A DNA stretch of 64,000 bases from the NCBI GenBank assembly GCA_003946805.1, contig RPSH01000005.1, forward strand, positions 79,733 to 143,732, given 5' to 3'. Below the pieces are notes generated by a model, which worked only from the letters and a program-made list of their open reading frames with translations, did no database searches and had not been told where the DNA came from. The translations under genes and the position numbers were made by a program. This document shows, piece by piece, positions 1-10,248 of this stretch. Within the stretch, counting starts at the first letter, position 1. Each line of letters starts with the position of its first letter. The DNA is from Bacillus sp. 2B10 (lineage in GTDB: Bacteria > Pseudomonadota > Alphaproteobacteria > Sphingomonadales > Sphingomonadaceae).

Positions 1-2
1 GC

Positions 3-194
3 CAGCGCCTCGGCGAAGCCGGTGCGCGGGACACCGAATGTCTGCGCGTCTGGGCCGAAAGCCGCGACCGCTTCCTCGGCCTCGATCGGCAGCGGCAGTC
101 TGCGGCCCCACAGGCCGCATCGCCCGCCATCACCAACGACGATCCCGTCATCAAGGAGACCGCGCCGGCCATGCTCCCGGACGAGGACCGCTGA
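3..194 (+). CDS. TrbK-alt-like conjugation protein, 3' end only
   Basis: This is the C-terminal 63 residues of a small protein whose start lies before the window. The segment CLRVWAESRDRFLG matches my recollection of the TrbK-alt family, entry-exclusion-type proteins encoded between trbJ and trbL in proteobacterial trb operons. Its stop lies 2 nt before the trbL start, as expected in that operon. The assignment rests on one motif and on gene order. Confidence 0.6.
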   Translation, partial: QRLGEAGARDTECLRVWAESRDRFLGLDRQRQSAAPQAASPAITNDDPVIKETAPAMLPDEDR

Positions 195-196
195 CC

Positions 197-327
197 ATGG
201 GCGGCACCGGCGTCATCGACCAGTTCCTGGCCGTCTTCACCCGCTACATCGATAGCGGCTTCGGCCTGCTGTCGGGCGAGGTCGCCTTCATCGCCACGAC
301 GCTGATCGTCATCGACGTGACGCTGCC
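197..327 (+). pseudogene. trbL: trbL, 5' fragment only
   Basis: The frame opens with an ATG and reads MGGTGVIDQFLAVFTRYIDS, the typical N-terminus of TrbL, the VirB6-like polytopic inner-membrane component of the Trb mating-pair system. After about 43 residues (VIDVTL) the TrbL match ends and trbF sequence begins in a different frame. TrbL is normally above 400 residues, so nearly all its membrane segments are missing. The open frame continues out of phase to 655 but encodes no recognisable protein after the junction. The cause is an internal deletion rather than a point mutation. Confidence 0.8.
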
Positions 328-588
328 CGCGTCAACGACCCCTTCACCAAAGTCGGCAAGCAGCAGATCGCCGTCGAGGTGTCGTCCGTCATCCGGGCGT
401 CCCCCGACAGCTTCCGCGTCGCGTGGGTCGAGCGCCGTTATCAGGACGGCAGTCTCGCTTCCATCGAACGCTGGACCGCCATCCTCACCATCGCCGTCGT
501 CGCCCCGCGCGACGCCGAAAAACTCCGGGCCAATCCGCTCGGCATCTACGTCAACGCCATCAACTGGTCGAAGGAGCTTGGACAATGA
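326..588 (+). pseudogene. trbF: trbF, 3' fragment only
   Basis: The frame starting at the junction reads RVNDPFTKVGKQQIAVEVSS and ends IYVNAINWSKELGQ. This is the C-terminal part (about 87 residues) of TrbF, the VirB8-like assembly factor, usually near 230 residues. The N-terminal cytoplasmic region and transmembrane helix are absent. No start codon or ribosome-binding site belongs to it, and it is out of frame with the trbL fragment before it. Its stop overlaps the trbG start as ATGA, so the normal operon junction survives on this side. Confidence 0.85.
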
Positions 589-1259
589 TCCGGCCGTCTC
601 AACTGACCGCCGGACATCCGGCGAACCGTATTCCCGCAAAAGCGCCGAAGTGTAGAGCCGCATTCGCGGTTCTGTTGCTCTCCGCCACGATGCTCGCCGG
701 CTGCGCCACGATGAAGAAGCCGCCCGAGATCGCCTACGACGACGCCATACCTGCCGTACAGACGGTCGATGCGCCATCGCCCGTCACCGTCGTCGAACTG
801 CCACGACCCTTGCCGTTGCCCGGCCAGATGAAACCGGTGGACGAAGCGCGCCGCACCCCCGAACAGACCGATCCCGCCGCCCGCGTCAATCAGGCCAATG
901 CCGCCGCCCGCATCCAACCGGTGCGCGACGGCTTCATCAACGCCATGCAGGTCTATCCCTATACCGGCGGCGCGCTCTATCAGGTCTATACCGCCGTCGG
1001 CCAGATCACCGATATCGCGCTTCAACCGGGTGAGACGCTGGTCGGCTCCGGACCCGTTGCCGCTGGCGACACCGTGCGCTGGATCATCGGCGATACGCTC
1101 AGCGGCTCCGGCGCGACCCAACAGGTCCATATCCTGGTCAAGCCGACCCGCGCCGACCTGATGACCAACCTCATCATCAACACCAACCTGCGCACCTATC
1201 ACATGGAACTGCGCTCGACCGAGCGGACCTACATGGCGTCGGTGTCCTGGCAGTATCCG
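585..1259 (+). pseudogene. trbG: trbG, truncated at the 3' end
   Basis: The gene encodes a lipoprotein-type N-terminus (MLAGC lipobox, Cys40), a proline-rich stretch, then the TrbG/VirB9 domain up to TYMASVSWQYP. TrbG is the outer-membrane-proximal channel component and is normally above 300 residues. Here the match stops near residue 225 and the frame runs on into trbI sequence out of phase until 1370. The lost part is the C-terminal region that contacts TrbI in the outer-membrane complex. Start at 585 overlaps the trbF stop. Confidence 0.85.
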
Positions 1260-1767
1260 TTCCGATCTGCCCGGCCAGATCACCGCCCAGGTGACGGAGA
1301 ACGTCTACGACAGTCCGACCGGTCGCATCCTGCTCGTGCCGCAAGGTACACGGCTGATCGGCCAGTATGACAATGGCGTCGGCTTCGGCCAGCGCCGCGT
1401 CCTTCTGGTCTGGAACCGGCTCATCCTGCCGAACGGCCGCTCGATCGTGCTGGAGCGCCAGCCGGGTGCCGACGTCGAAGGTTTTGCAAGCCTGGAGGAT
1501 GGCGTCGATTATCACTGGTGGGATCTGGCGAAGGCCGCAGCGCTCTCGACCCTGCTCGGCGTCGGCGCTGAACTCGCGACCGACCAGAACGACCGCGTGA
1601 TCGGCGCCATCCGCGACGGCGCGCAGGACACCATCAACGACGCCGGCCAGCAGATCGTCCGCCGCCAGCTCAACGTCCAGCCGACCCTCACCATCCGGGC
1701 AGGTTTTCCGGTCCGGGTCATCGTCACCCGCGATCTTGTGCTCGAACCCTATGGAGCCACGCCATGA
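1258..1767 (+). pseudogene. trbI: trbI, 3' fragment only
   Basis: From the junction the frame reads RSDLPGQITAQVTENVYDSP and continues to DLVLEPYGATP, the C-terminal VirB10-like beta-barrel domain of TrbI (about 169 residues of a protein usually near 400). The N-terminal cytoplasmic part, transmembrane helix and proline-rich linker are missing. No start signal precedes it. It is followed by the DUF2274 gene with a 4-nt ATGA overlap, the usual arrangement downstream of trbI. The mating-pair system cannot be functional from this copy. Confidence 0.85.
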
Positions 1768-2006
1768 CCAAGCTGAAGCTCGGCCCCATCACTGAGACCA
1801 AGCCGGTGAAGGTGACGGTCGAACTGCCCGCCGACCTGCACCGGGATCTCACCGCCTATGCCGACGTGCTGGGCCGCGAGACCGGCCACCCGCCAACCGA
1901 TCCCGTCCGCCTCATCGTGCCGATGCTGGAGCGGTTCATCGCCACCGATCGCGCGTTTGCGAAGGCGAGGCGGACCATAACGGGAAGTGGGGGCGGGCCA
2001 TCATGA
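1764..2006 (+). CDS. DUF2274 family protein
   Basis: This gene encodes an 80-residue soluble protein starting MTKLKLGPITETKPVKVTVE. It resembles the DUF2274 family, which regularly follows trbI in integrative elements; its biochemical role is unknown. The segment VKVTVELPADLHRDLTAYADVLGRETG resembles a ribbon-helix-helix fold, so DNA binding is possible. The frame is intact although the genes before it are broken. The start overlaps the trbI stop by 4 nt, indicating translational coupling in the original operon. Confidence 0.75.
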   Translation: MTKLKLGPITETKPVKVTVELPADLHRDLTAYADVLGRETGHPPTDPVRLIVPMLERFIATDRAFAKARRTITGSGGGPS

Positions 2007-2173
2007 TGCCGACGCCCGCCGATCCTCGCCGGACCGATCGCGAAACCCGATCGAGGTATTGCTGCGCGCCATCTTCACAGGCACGCGATCCGCACATGCT
2101 GGAAGAATTGCGCGGCGTCAGGGCGAAGGATCGAGTGTCGTTACGGTTGGTCATCTCACAGACTGCGATTCCC

Positions 2174-2437
2174 ATGTCCCGGCGCGCCGCTGATCGCCCG
2201 CAGCGCCGTCTCAATGTCGTGTCCGGCATCCTGCCCGACGACCTCTACGACTACATTCCGCTGGACGACATCGAGACGCCGACACCACGCATCGGCCGTC
2301 CGCCGAAGCACGATGTCGAAACCTGGACCGTCACCGACGACTGGCCCCAGCGCGTGCCGGTGACGGAGGCCGAGATCGACCTGTTCGAGGCATGGTTCGG
2401 CGATATCCTGGACGAGCTGTTCGGGCCGTCCCAGTAG
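2174..2437 (+). CDS. Small hypothetical protein of the integrated element
   Basis: This encodes an 87-residue acidic protein beginning MSRRAADRPQRRLNVVSGIL with a C-terminal EIDLFEAWFGDILDELFG helix. I do not recognise a family. Codon use shows the high third-position GC of real genes here. The open frame extends up to 2003, but the upstream part has low-complexity, unusual composition, so 2174 is the more likely start. The 170-bp gap before it holds nothing I can name and may be further decayed element DNA. Confidence 0.5.
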   Translation: MSRRAADRPQRRLNVVSGILPDDLYDYIPLDDIETPTPRIGRPPKHDVETWTVTDDWPQRVPVTEAEIDLFEAWFGDILDELFGPSQ

Positions 2438-2480
2438 GCTGGAAGCGCCTACGGCGAGGCCCGTCCGGGTACATTTTCGA

Positions 2481-2510
2481 TTGAAATAGTTACTTTGTAA
2501 TGATAACTAT
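2481..2510 (+). promoter_or_regulatory. Candidate promoter with overlapping operator
   Basis: In an AT-rich island, TTGAAA (2481-2486) and TAACTA (2504-2509) are separated by exactly 17 nt. A 7-bp inverted repeat (ATAGTTA at 2486-2492, TAACTAT at 2504-2510) covers the spacer and the -10 box. A repressor bound there would block the promoter. The downstream HTH gene is the obvious candidate for both target and repressor. No protein-binding evidence is available. Confidence 0.5.
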
Positions 2511-2583
2511 AGGCGGTGATTTTCCGGCCCGCCGTCGAAGACCTTGGTCCGGCCCGGCGGGTGCCAGACGGAGGCAATACGCC

Positions 2584-2977
2584 ATGACGACGCTGAAGGT
2601 CGGCATCGCCGATCCCGAGGAGATGAAGGCTCGCACGTTGCGGATCGCTCGTGGCGAGGAGACGCCGAAGGAGAGCGATCCCAAAGTGTGGTTCGCCTCG
2701 ACCGAGTCGTTCGCACGTATCCTTTCAGCTCCCAATCGGGAGATGCTGCGCATCATCGCAGAACGGTCGCCGGACTCGCTCGACGAACTGGCGGCGCTGA
2801 CCGATCGGGCCAAGTCCAACCTCTCGCGTACCCTCAAAACCATGATCAGCTACGGCTTGATCCGCATGGAGCGCGATGGCCGCAAGCTCGCACCCAAACT
2901 CATTCACGATCGCGTCGTGCTGGAACTGGCGTTGACCGGACCGAGTCGTCAACCACCCCGCAGCAAGGAGACCGACC

Positions 2978-2985
<8 letters not shown>
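2584..2985 (+). CDS. MarR-like winged-HTH regulator
   Basis: This 133-residue protein has an N-terminal segment MTTLKVGIADPEEMKARTLR and a winged helix around residues 60-110 (LDELAALTDRAKSNLSRTLK, then a wing GLIRMERDGRKL). I recall similar proteins as the antitoxin-like partner of DUF6516 toxins; no such toxin gene precedes this one, so it may be an orphan that now regulates the recombinase. The start at 2584 is chosen because CGGAGG lies 10 nt upstream; an earlier ATG at 2500 lies inside the promoter. It overlaps the recombinase gene by 8 nt, so the two are probably co-expressed. Confidence 0.65.
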
Positions 2986-4684
<1,699 letters not shown>

Positions 4685-4780
4685 GCAGAGGTTTCTCGCA
4701 CCGTGCCGTGGTCGAATGCGGCACGTTTGTCGGCGAGGGCGGTCCGTTAGCCCATGGTTTCGGGACTTGCAAGTGCCTCC

Positions 4781-4809
4781 TTGCTGCAATCGCACATCGA
4801 CCCTAGATT
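4781..4809 (+). promoter_or_regulatory. Candidate hspQ promoter
   Basis: TTGCTG (4781-4786) and TAGATT (4804-4809) are 17 nt apart. The predicted transcription start falls at or one base before the ATG at 4817, which implies a leaderless or near-leaderless mRNA. No Shine-Dalgarno sequence is visible in this stretch. Confidence 0.4.
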
Positions 4810-4816
4810 ATTCGGC

Positions 4817-5191
4817 ATGAAGGCATTGTCCGCCAACCCGCTCGACCTCGGCACGCCGCTGCCGCCGGTCGCCCATGCCCGTTTCGCGATCGGTGAGGTC
4901 GTGCGCCATCGCCTGTTCGATTTTCGCGGCGTCGTGTTCGATATCGATCCGGTCTTCGCCAACAGCGACGAATGGTACGAATCGATCCCGATGGAGGCCC
5001 GCCCGCGCAAGGACCAGCCCTTCTATCACCTGCTCGCCGAAAATGCGGAAGCGAGCTATGTCGCCTATGTCAGCCAGCAGAATCTGATTGTGGACGACAG
5101 CGAGGAGCCGGTCGATCACCCGGCGATCGATGGCTTGTTCGACGATTATGCCGATGGCCGCTACCGCCTGCGCCGCGAACACCGGCACTGA
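4817..5191 (+). CDS. hspQ: HspQ / YccV-like hemimethylated-DNA-binding family protein
   Basis: This 124-residue protein contains the YccV-like domain: ARFAIGEVVRHRLFDFRGVV, then FDIDPVFANSDEWYESIP, and a conserved FYHLLAENAEASYVAYVSQQNL. In enterobacteria HspQ helps regulate protein turnover by Lon, and the fold also binds hemimethylated DNA; which role applies here is not shown. The start at 4817 is preferred over an in-frame ATG at 4754, which lies upstream of the predicted promoter. It is the first host gene after the tRNA. Confidence 0.85.
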   Translation: MKALSANPLDLGTPLPPVAHARFAIGEVVRHRLFDFRGVVFDIDPVFANSDEWYESIPMEARPRKDQPFYHLLAENAEASYVAYVSQQNLIVDDSEEPVDHPAIDGLFDDYADGRYRLRREHRH

Positions 5192-5249
5192 GGGCGTCGG
5201 TGCGGGCATCGGTCGCCGAAGCACCCGGCGCGCTGAGTATCGATCCGAC

Positions 5250-7697
5250 CTAATAGATGTCGCGGCGATAGCGACCGGTTTCGAGCATCGCCTCGACGGT
5301 GTCTGCGCCGAGGATCGTCTCCAGCGCGGCGTGGACGCCCGGCGCCATCCCCTGCATGCTGCCGCAGACGTAGATGGCGGCACCATCGGCGACCGCTCCG
5401 GCGATGGCGGATCGGTCGGCGGCGACCGCATCCTGTACGTATTGGTGACTGCCGGGCTGACGTGACCACGCGACGACGCTGCCGACGACAATCCCGCCGA
5501 TCGCCAGCGCATCCCGTTCGTCGGCAAGGAAATCGTCCTGCGCCGGGTGCCGTTCGCCCCAATAGAGCAGGGCCGGCCCGCCGCCCTGCGTCGCCCGATG
5601 ACGCAGATGCGCCATCAGCCCGGCGAGGCCGGTGCCGTTACCGATCAGGATGAGCGGCGTCGCCGGATCCGCCGGTGGATGGAACGACGGGTTCGAACGG
5701 ATGCGGGCGTGCACTATGCCGCCGGGCGCTGCGCCGTGGCACAGCCAGCCCGATCCGAGGCCGTCGAACCCATCCGCCGCGGTGCAGCGCCGGACGATCA
5801 GTTCGACCCGGCCCGATGCCGCGATCGAGGCGATCGAATATTCGCGGTGGCCGAGTGGCTTGAGCGTCGCGACGTCGTCACCATCGACCGGCAGGATGCT
5901 GCCCATCAGCCGCACGCGCGCGTCGGGCGTGTCGGCGAGACCGGTGCGGTTCAGATATGCGTCGACGCGACGGACATCCTGTTGCGGAAGGATTTCGATG
6001 ATGTCGCCCGGCGTCCATGCGGCCGGCGCGGCGACCGGTTCAAGCACGACCTGCCACGCCTCGCCACCCTGGCTGCCCGGATTGAGCAGGCGGCGTTCGA
6101 CCAGTCGCCAGTCCGCCATCGCCGCGGGCGCCCAGTCGGGCTGGTCGGTGCGGCCGCCCACGCCGGCCAGCTGGTGCTGCCACTGGCGCTGGGCATCGGC
6201 GTCGTTACCGTCGACCTCGACCGGATCGAACAGCCGCGTCGCGCCGTGATCGTGCAGCCAGCGGTCGACACGGTGTCCGAACGCACAATAGTCGGCATAT
6301 TCGCGGTCGCCGAGCGCCATCACGGCATAGCGCAGGTGCGACAGGTCGGGACGGAGGTGGTCCATGGTCCGCGCGAAACCGCGGGCATTGTCGGGCGGTT
6401 CGCCCTCGCCATAGGTACTGGCGACGACGAACAGCCGTTCCACCCGGGCAAGCGTCACCGGATCGAGCGACGCGATCGGCAGCGCGGCGGCACCGGGCAG
6501 GGCGTCGGCGGTCAGGCGGGCGATGCGCTCGGCCGATCCGGTCTGGCTGGCATAGGCGACCAGCGTCGTCGCACGGTCGGGCGGTGTCGTACCGGTATCG
6601 GCGATGACCTGCGCCAGCGCCCCCTTGCGCTGGCGCCGCGCGAAATAGAGCAGGAAGCCGGTGACGGTGAACAGCGGCATCGTCAGGCTGGCCAGCAGCA
6701 TCGCGATGCGCCCGGCGATGCCGAAATAGGCGCCGCGGTGCAGTTCATAGACGCTGGCGACGATATCCTCGCCCAGCGTGCGGTCGGCATAGCGCGTCGC
6801 GTCCACCACCGCACCCGTCGTGCCGTCGACGATCAGCTCGTCGCTGACCCGGTCGTGGCGCGCATCGGGCAGCTTGCCGCGAAACTGCACCTCGCCATGA
6901 TCGCGGACGCTGGCGGTGATCCGGTCATAGCCACGGCCACTGGTCGCGGCGGTGAAGCCGGCCCATGCGCGCGCCAGATCGACCGGCGCGTCCTTCGGCC
7001 CGGTCTTCGGTCGTTCGGGCGCCTCCGCGACGAGGATCGCGCGCACCCCCTGCCGGTACCAGTCATAGGACCACCACAGCCCGGTGAACCCGCTGACGAG
7101 GTAGAAGACCAGCACCCAACCGCCGATGACGGCGTGCAGCATCCGGTAGAGGTTGCGTCCGGTCTTGCGGAAATCGAGCACGAACCAGTTGCGCCAGTTG
7201 AGCGGACGCCGCGGCCAGCGCAGATACAGGCCGGACAGCGCGAAATAGAGCAGCGCGATCGCAGAGAAGCCGGTGATCTGCCGCCCGATCCCGTTACCTT
7301 CGCCGGGCAGCGCCAGCCAGCGATGGAGATGTTCGATCACCTCCATCACCCCGGCACCGCGCGGCGCACCGAGCAACTTCCCGGTGAACGGGTCGATCCG
7401 GTCGACCTGCCGCTCCCCGACATTGCCGATCGTATAGCCGACCAGCGTCGGCTCGTTCGACGTCGCCGGGACCGTCAGCCGCGTGATCTTCGCGTCCGGC
7501 CGCTGTTCGGCGATGCGTTCAATCAGCCGCGGTGCGCTCAGCCGTGCCGCACCCGCCGCCGGACGATCGGCGTTCAGCGCGGCGATGATCTCCGGCTCGA
7601 AGCTGATCGTCGCCCCGGTCACGCCCATCACCGCCAGCACCAGCCCGGCGGTGATGCCGAGGAACCAGTGAATTTGGAACAGGACGTTTCGGGTCAT
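5250..7697 (-). CDS. PepSY/flavodoxin/FNR fusion, probable ferric-siderophore reductase
   Basis: This 815-residue protein joins two modules. The N-terminal half is a PepSY-TM membrane domain with about four transmembrane helices (first at MTRNVLFQIHWFLGITAGLV; conserved HRWL, HAVIGG and HRGAYFG histidines probably bind heme). The C-terminal half is like sulfite reductase flavoprotein: a flavodoxin FMN site (YASQTGSAERIA), an FAD-binding REYSIAS motif, and an NAD(P)H site (GNGTGLAGLMAHL, YVCGSMQGM). Electrons would pass from NADPH through FAD and FMN to the membrane part, reducing imported ferric complexes at the inner membrane. It diverges from a TonB receptor gene, which fits iron uptake. 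Confidence 0.85.
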   Translation of the reverse strand: MTRNVLFQIHWFLGITAGLVLAVMGVTGATISFEPEIIAALNADRPAAGAARLSAPRLIERIAEQRPDAKITRLTVPATSNEPTLVGYTIGNVGERQVDRIDPFTGKLLGAPRGAGVMEVIEHLHRWLALPGEGNGIGRQITGFSAIALLYFALSGLYLRWPRRPLNWRNWFVLDFRKTGRNLYRMLHAVIGGWVLVFYLVSGFTGLWWSYDWYRQGVRAILVAEAPERPKTGPKDAPVDLARAWAGFTAATSGRGYDRITASVRDHGEVQFRGKLPDARHDRVSDELIVDGTTGAVVDATRYADRTLGEDIVASVYELHRGAYFGIAGRIAMLLASLTMPLFTVTGFLLYFARRQRKGALAQVIADTGTTPPDRATTLVAYASQTGSAERIARLTADALPGAAALPIASLDPVTLARVERLFVVASTYGEGEPPDNARGFARTMDHLRPDLSHLRYAVMALGDREYADYCAFGHRVDRWLHDHGATRLFDPVEVDGNDADAQRQWQHQLAGVGGRTDQPDWAPAAMADWRLVERRLLNPGSQGGEAWQVVLEPVAAPAAWTPGDIIEILPQQDVRRVDAYLNRTGLADTPDARVRLMGSILPVDGDDVATLKPLGHREYSIASIAASGRVELIVRRCTAADGFDGLGSGWLCHGAAPGGIVHARIRSNPSFHPPADPATPLILIGNGTGLAGLMAHLRHRATQGGGPALLYWGERHPAQDDFLADERDALAIGGIVVGSVVAWSRQPGSHQYVQDAVAADRSAIAGAVADGAAIYVCGSMQGMAPGVHAALETILGADTVEAMLETGRYRRDIY

Positions 7698-7716
7698 ACG
7701 GTACTGCTCGGAAGGC

Positions 7717-7737
7717 TTGATATTGATAATGGATCGC
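7717..7737. promoter_or_regulatory. Fur-box-like sequence between the iron genes
   Basis: Between the divergent starts, the sequence GATATTGATAAT (7719-7730) repeats the GATAAT-type hexamer of Fur operators. It agrees with the 19-bp enterobacterial consensus at about 12 positions. It would control both the reductase and the TonB receptor. Alphaproteobacterial Fur/Mur and Irr sites vary, so the regulator is uncertain. Confidence 0.4.
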
Positions 7738-7785
7738 GTTAGCGCCGCGATCGAATACGGTCAATGTTGCGCAAGGGAAATGACA

Positions 7786-9969
7786 ATGGGGGCAGCGGCA
7801 CGGTGGGGCGGGATGGCAGGTGTCGCGATGCTGGCGCTGCCGACGGTGGCGGTGGCGCAGGACGTCGACCCGGCAACCGAGGGCGATGACGAGATCGTGG
7901 TGACGGCGGCACGCACCATCCTGCCGCCCAACGCGCTGCCGCTGACCATCGACATCCTCGACAAGCAAGTGATCGACCAGCAGATCGCGATTTCGGGCAG
8001 CATCACCGATGCGATCGCGACGCTGACGCCCAGCTTCTCGCCGACGCGCGGCAAGCTGTCGGGGGCGGGGGAGACGTTGCGCGGCCGTTCGCCGCTCTAT
8101 GCGATCAACGGCATTCCGCAGACGACGCCGCTGCGCGACGGCAGCCGCGACGGCTTCACGATCGACGGCTTCTTCATCGACCGGGTCGAACTGATCTATG
8201 GATCGAACGCGTTGCAGGGCATCGGCGGGACCGGCGGCATCGTCAACCAGGTGACCGTCGGCGCGCCCCGGCAGGAGGGAGTGAGCGGCCGGGCGCTGCT
8301 GCAGGGCACGACCGGGGACGGGTTCGAAGGCGATGCGGCGGGCGGCAAGGCGGCGGGCCTGGTCCAGTACAAGGCCGGGCGGTTCGATGCGACCTTCGGT
8401 GCCAGCTATGAACAGCGCGGCGCGTTCTACGATGCGCGCGGTCGCCGGGTTGGCATCAACCTGACGCAGGGCGAGACGCAGGATTCACGGGCGACCGATT
8501 TCTTCGCGCGGGTCGGCATGGCGGTCGGCGCTACCGGGCGGCTCGACCTGATCGCCAATCGGTTCGAACTGAACGGCGACGGCGATTATGTCGCGGTTCC
8601 GGGCAATCGTCGCACCGGCCTGCCGACCGGCGCGGTGCGCGGCAATCCGCCGGGCAAGCCCGCCGCCAACCGGGCGGAGGCGCTGTCGCTATCCTATACC
8701 GATACCGATCTGGCGGGCGGCAACCTCGTCACCCAGCTGTTCTTCAACCGCACCTACGACACGTTCGGTGGTGAGGTTACCTTTACCCCGACGTTCCAGG
8801 ACCCGGCGATCGCGCCCGAAGGAACGCTGTTCGACCAGTCGGAGAACCGTTCGCGCAAGCTGGGGGCGAAGGTCAGCTACGAACGCGCGGTGCCGGGGTT
8901 CGAGGCGCTGGTCGCGACGATCGGGTTCGACGCGCTGTTCGACAAGACCGAACAGCGGTTGATCGCCACCGGCCGCATCTGGGTGCCGCCGGCCGATTTC
9001 GGCAGCCTCGCGCCGTTCGCGCAGGCCAATCTGAAGCTGTTCGACGGGCTGGTCCGCGTGGCGGGCGGGGCGCGGTGGGAGAATGTGCAGGTCCGCATCG
9101 ACGATTTCCGAACGTTGGCGTCGACGACCTATAACGGCCGCAACCCGGCGACCTATGGCGGCGTCGCCGTGACCGGCGGACGCCCGCGCTTTTCCGACCT
9201 GTTGTACAATGGCGGCGTGATCGTCGAGCCGATCGCCGGGGTGCGCGCCTATGCCAGCTATGCGCAGGGCTTCACCATGGCCGATATCGGCCGCATCACG
9301 CGGGCGATCGCGACGCCGGGTGTCCGGCTCGACGACTTCCTCGACATCGAACCGGTCGTGTCGAACAATCGCGAGGTCGGGTTCGAGGTGAAGCGCGGGC
9401 CGCTCGACGCCGGCGCCACCTATTTCTGGTCATCGAGCGACCGGGGGCAGCTGCTGATCGCGCAGGGCAACGGCATTTTCGAGGTGCAGCGCCAGCGCGT
9501 CGAGCTTCAGGGGCTGGAGGTCAATCTGGCGGTCCGCACGCCGCTGCCGTGGCTGCGGCTGTCGACCGGCTATGCCCATATCCTCGGCCGCTACGACAGC
9601 GATCGTCCGGCGGACGGCGTAGTCGATACCGATCTCGACGGGACCAACATCTCGCCCGACCGGCTGAACCTCGCCGCCGATGTGTCCAGTGGGCCGCTGA
9701 CCGCGCGGGTGCAGACGCAATTCTATCTGTCGCGGAATTTCCGCGGGAAGGCGAACCCCAATCCCGACAATAATTTCGGTGGTTACGACGTGACCGACGC
9801 GTCGATCCGGTATCAGACGAAATTCGGTGGACTGTCGCTCAGCGCGCAGAACATCTTCGATCGCTTCTATATCGACTATAACAGCGACACGCGGCTGCCG
9901 AACGACAATCTGGCGTTCTTCGCCGGGAGGGGGCGGACGTTCACGCTGGGGTGGGACGTGCGGTTCTGA
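7786..9969 (+). CDS. TonB-dependent siderophore-type receptor
   Basis: The 727-residue protein has a signal peptide (MGAAARWGGMAGVAMLALPTVAVAQ) and a TonB-box/plug region (DEIVVTAART, then LRGRSPLYAINGIPQ and GTGGIVNQVTV). A 22-strand barrel ending in GRGRTFTLGWDVRF, with terminal Phe, follows. It would import a ferric complex across the outer membrane using TonB energy. AAGGGA at 7773-7778 lies 7 nt before ATG 7786, so this start is preferred to 7717 or 7780. The adjacent divergent reductase and possible Fur box support an iron substrate; the exact ligand cannot be told. Confidence 0.88.
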   Translation: MGAAARWGGMAGVAMLALPTVAVAQDVDPATEGDDEIVVTAARTILPPNALPLTIDILDKQVIDQQIAISGSITDAIATLTPSFSPTRGKLSGAGETLRGRSPLYAINGIPQTTPLRDGSRDGFTIDGFFIDRVELIYGSNALQGIGGTGGIVNQVTVGAPRQEGVSGRALLQGTTGDGFEGDAAGGKAAGLVQYKAGRFDATFGASYEQRGAFYDARGRRVGINLTQGETQDSRATDFFARVGMAVGATGRLDLIANRFELNGDGDYVAVPGNRRTGLPTGAVRGNPPGKPAANRAEALSLSYTDTDLAGGNLVTQLFFNRTYDTFGGEVTFTPTFQDPAIAPEGTLFDQSENRSRKLGAKVSYERAVPGFEALVATIGFDALFDKTEQRLIATGRIWVPPADFGSLAPFAQANLKLFDGLVRVAGGARWENVQVRIDDFRTLASTTYNGRNPATYGGVAVTGGRPRFSDLLYNGGVIVEPIAGVRAYASYAQGFTMADIGRITRAIATPGVRLDDFLDIEPVVSNNREVGFEVKRGPLDAGATYFWSSSDRGQLLIAQGNGIFEVQRQRVELQGLEVNLAVRTPLPWLRLSTGYAHILGRYDSDRPADGVVDTDLDGTNISPDRLNLAADVSSGPLTARVQTQFYLSRNFRGKANPNPDNNFGGYDVTDASIRYQTKFGGLSLSAQNIFDRFYIDYNSDTRLPNDNLAFFAGRGRTFTLGWDVRF

Positions 9970-10010
9970 AGGCTGGACAGGCGGGGCAGCGGGCGGTTAG
10001 GCGCGCGGTC

Positions 10011-10211
10011 ATGCCTGTCATTGCCACCATCATGAATTCGACCACCGGCCAGCCGATCCAGAAGATGACCTTCGGCCGGATGCCGAAGCCCTGGGCGTCG
10101 TTCAATCTCGAAACCGGCGAACTCGTCACCGCCGACCGCGTCGACGTCGGCAAACCCGCGCCGGGCAAGGTCGTGGTGCCGGTATCGGTGTGGGTCACGC
10201 CCAGAAAATGA
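10011..10211 (+). CDS. Small hypothetical protein
   Basis: This encodes 66 residues beginning MPVIATIMNSTTGQPIQKM and ending VVVPVSVWVTPRK. I do not recognise a family. Third codon positions are strongly GC-rich in this frame, which argues for a real gene over the opposite-strand frame of similar length. It follows the TonB receptor by 41 nt with no obvious ribosome-binding site, and its stop touches a hairpin. Confidence 0.4.
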   Translation: MPVIATIMNSTTGQPIQKMTFGRMPKPWASFNLETGELVTADRVDVGKPAPGKVVVPVSVWVTPRK

Positions 10212-10242
10212 CCCCTCCCGGCGGGCGTGCTGGAAGGGGTCG
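10211..10242 (-). terminator. Hairpin terminator
   Basis: GACCCCT (10211-10217) pairs with AGGGGTC (10236-10242), extended by CC/GG with one bulge. On the minus strand the stem is followed by ATTTTCT, so it best terminates the Arg-rich secreted protein gene. Confidence 0.5.
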
Positions 10243-10248
10243 AAAGTC

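Noticed and set aside
5547..7742. 731-aa plus-strand ORF
   Set aside because: It is the mirror of the reductase gene; Arg/Gly-rich composition and no family motifs, while the minus strand has clear domains.
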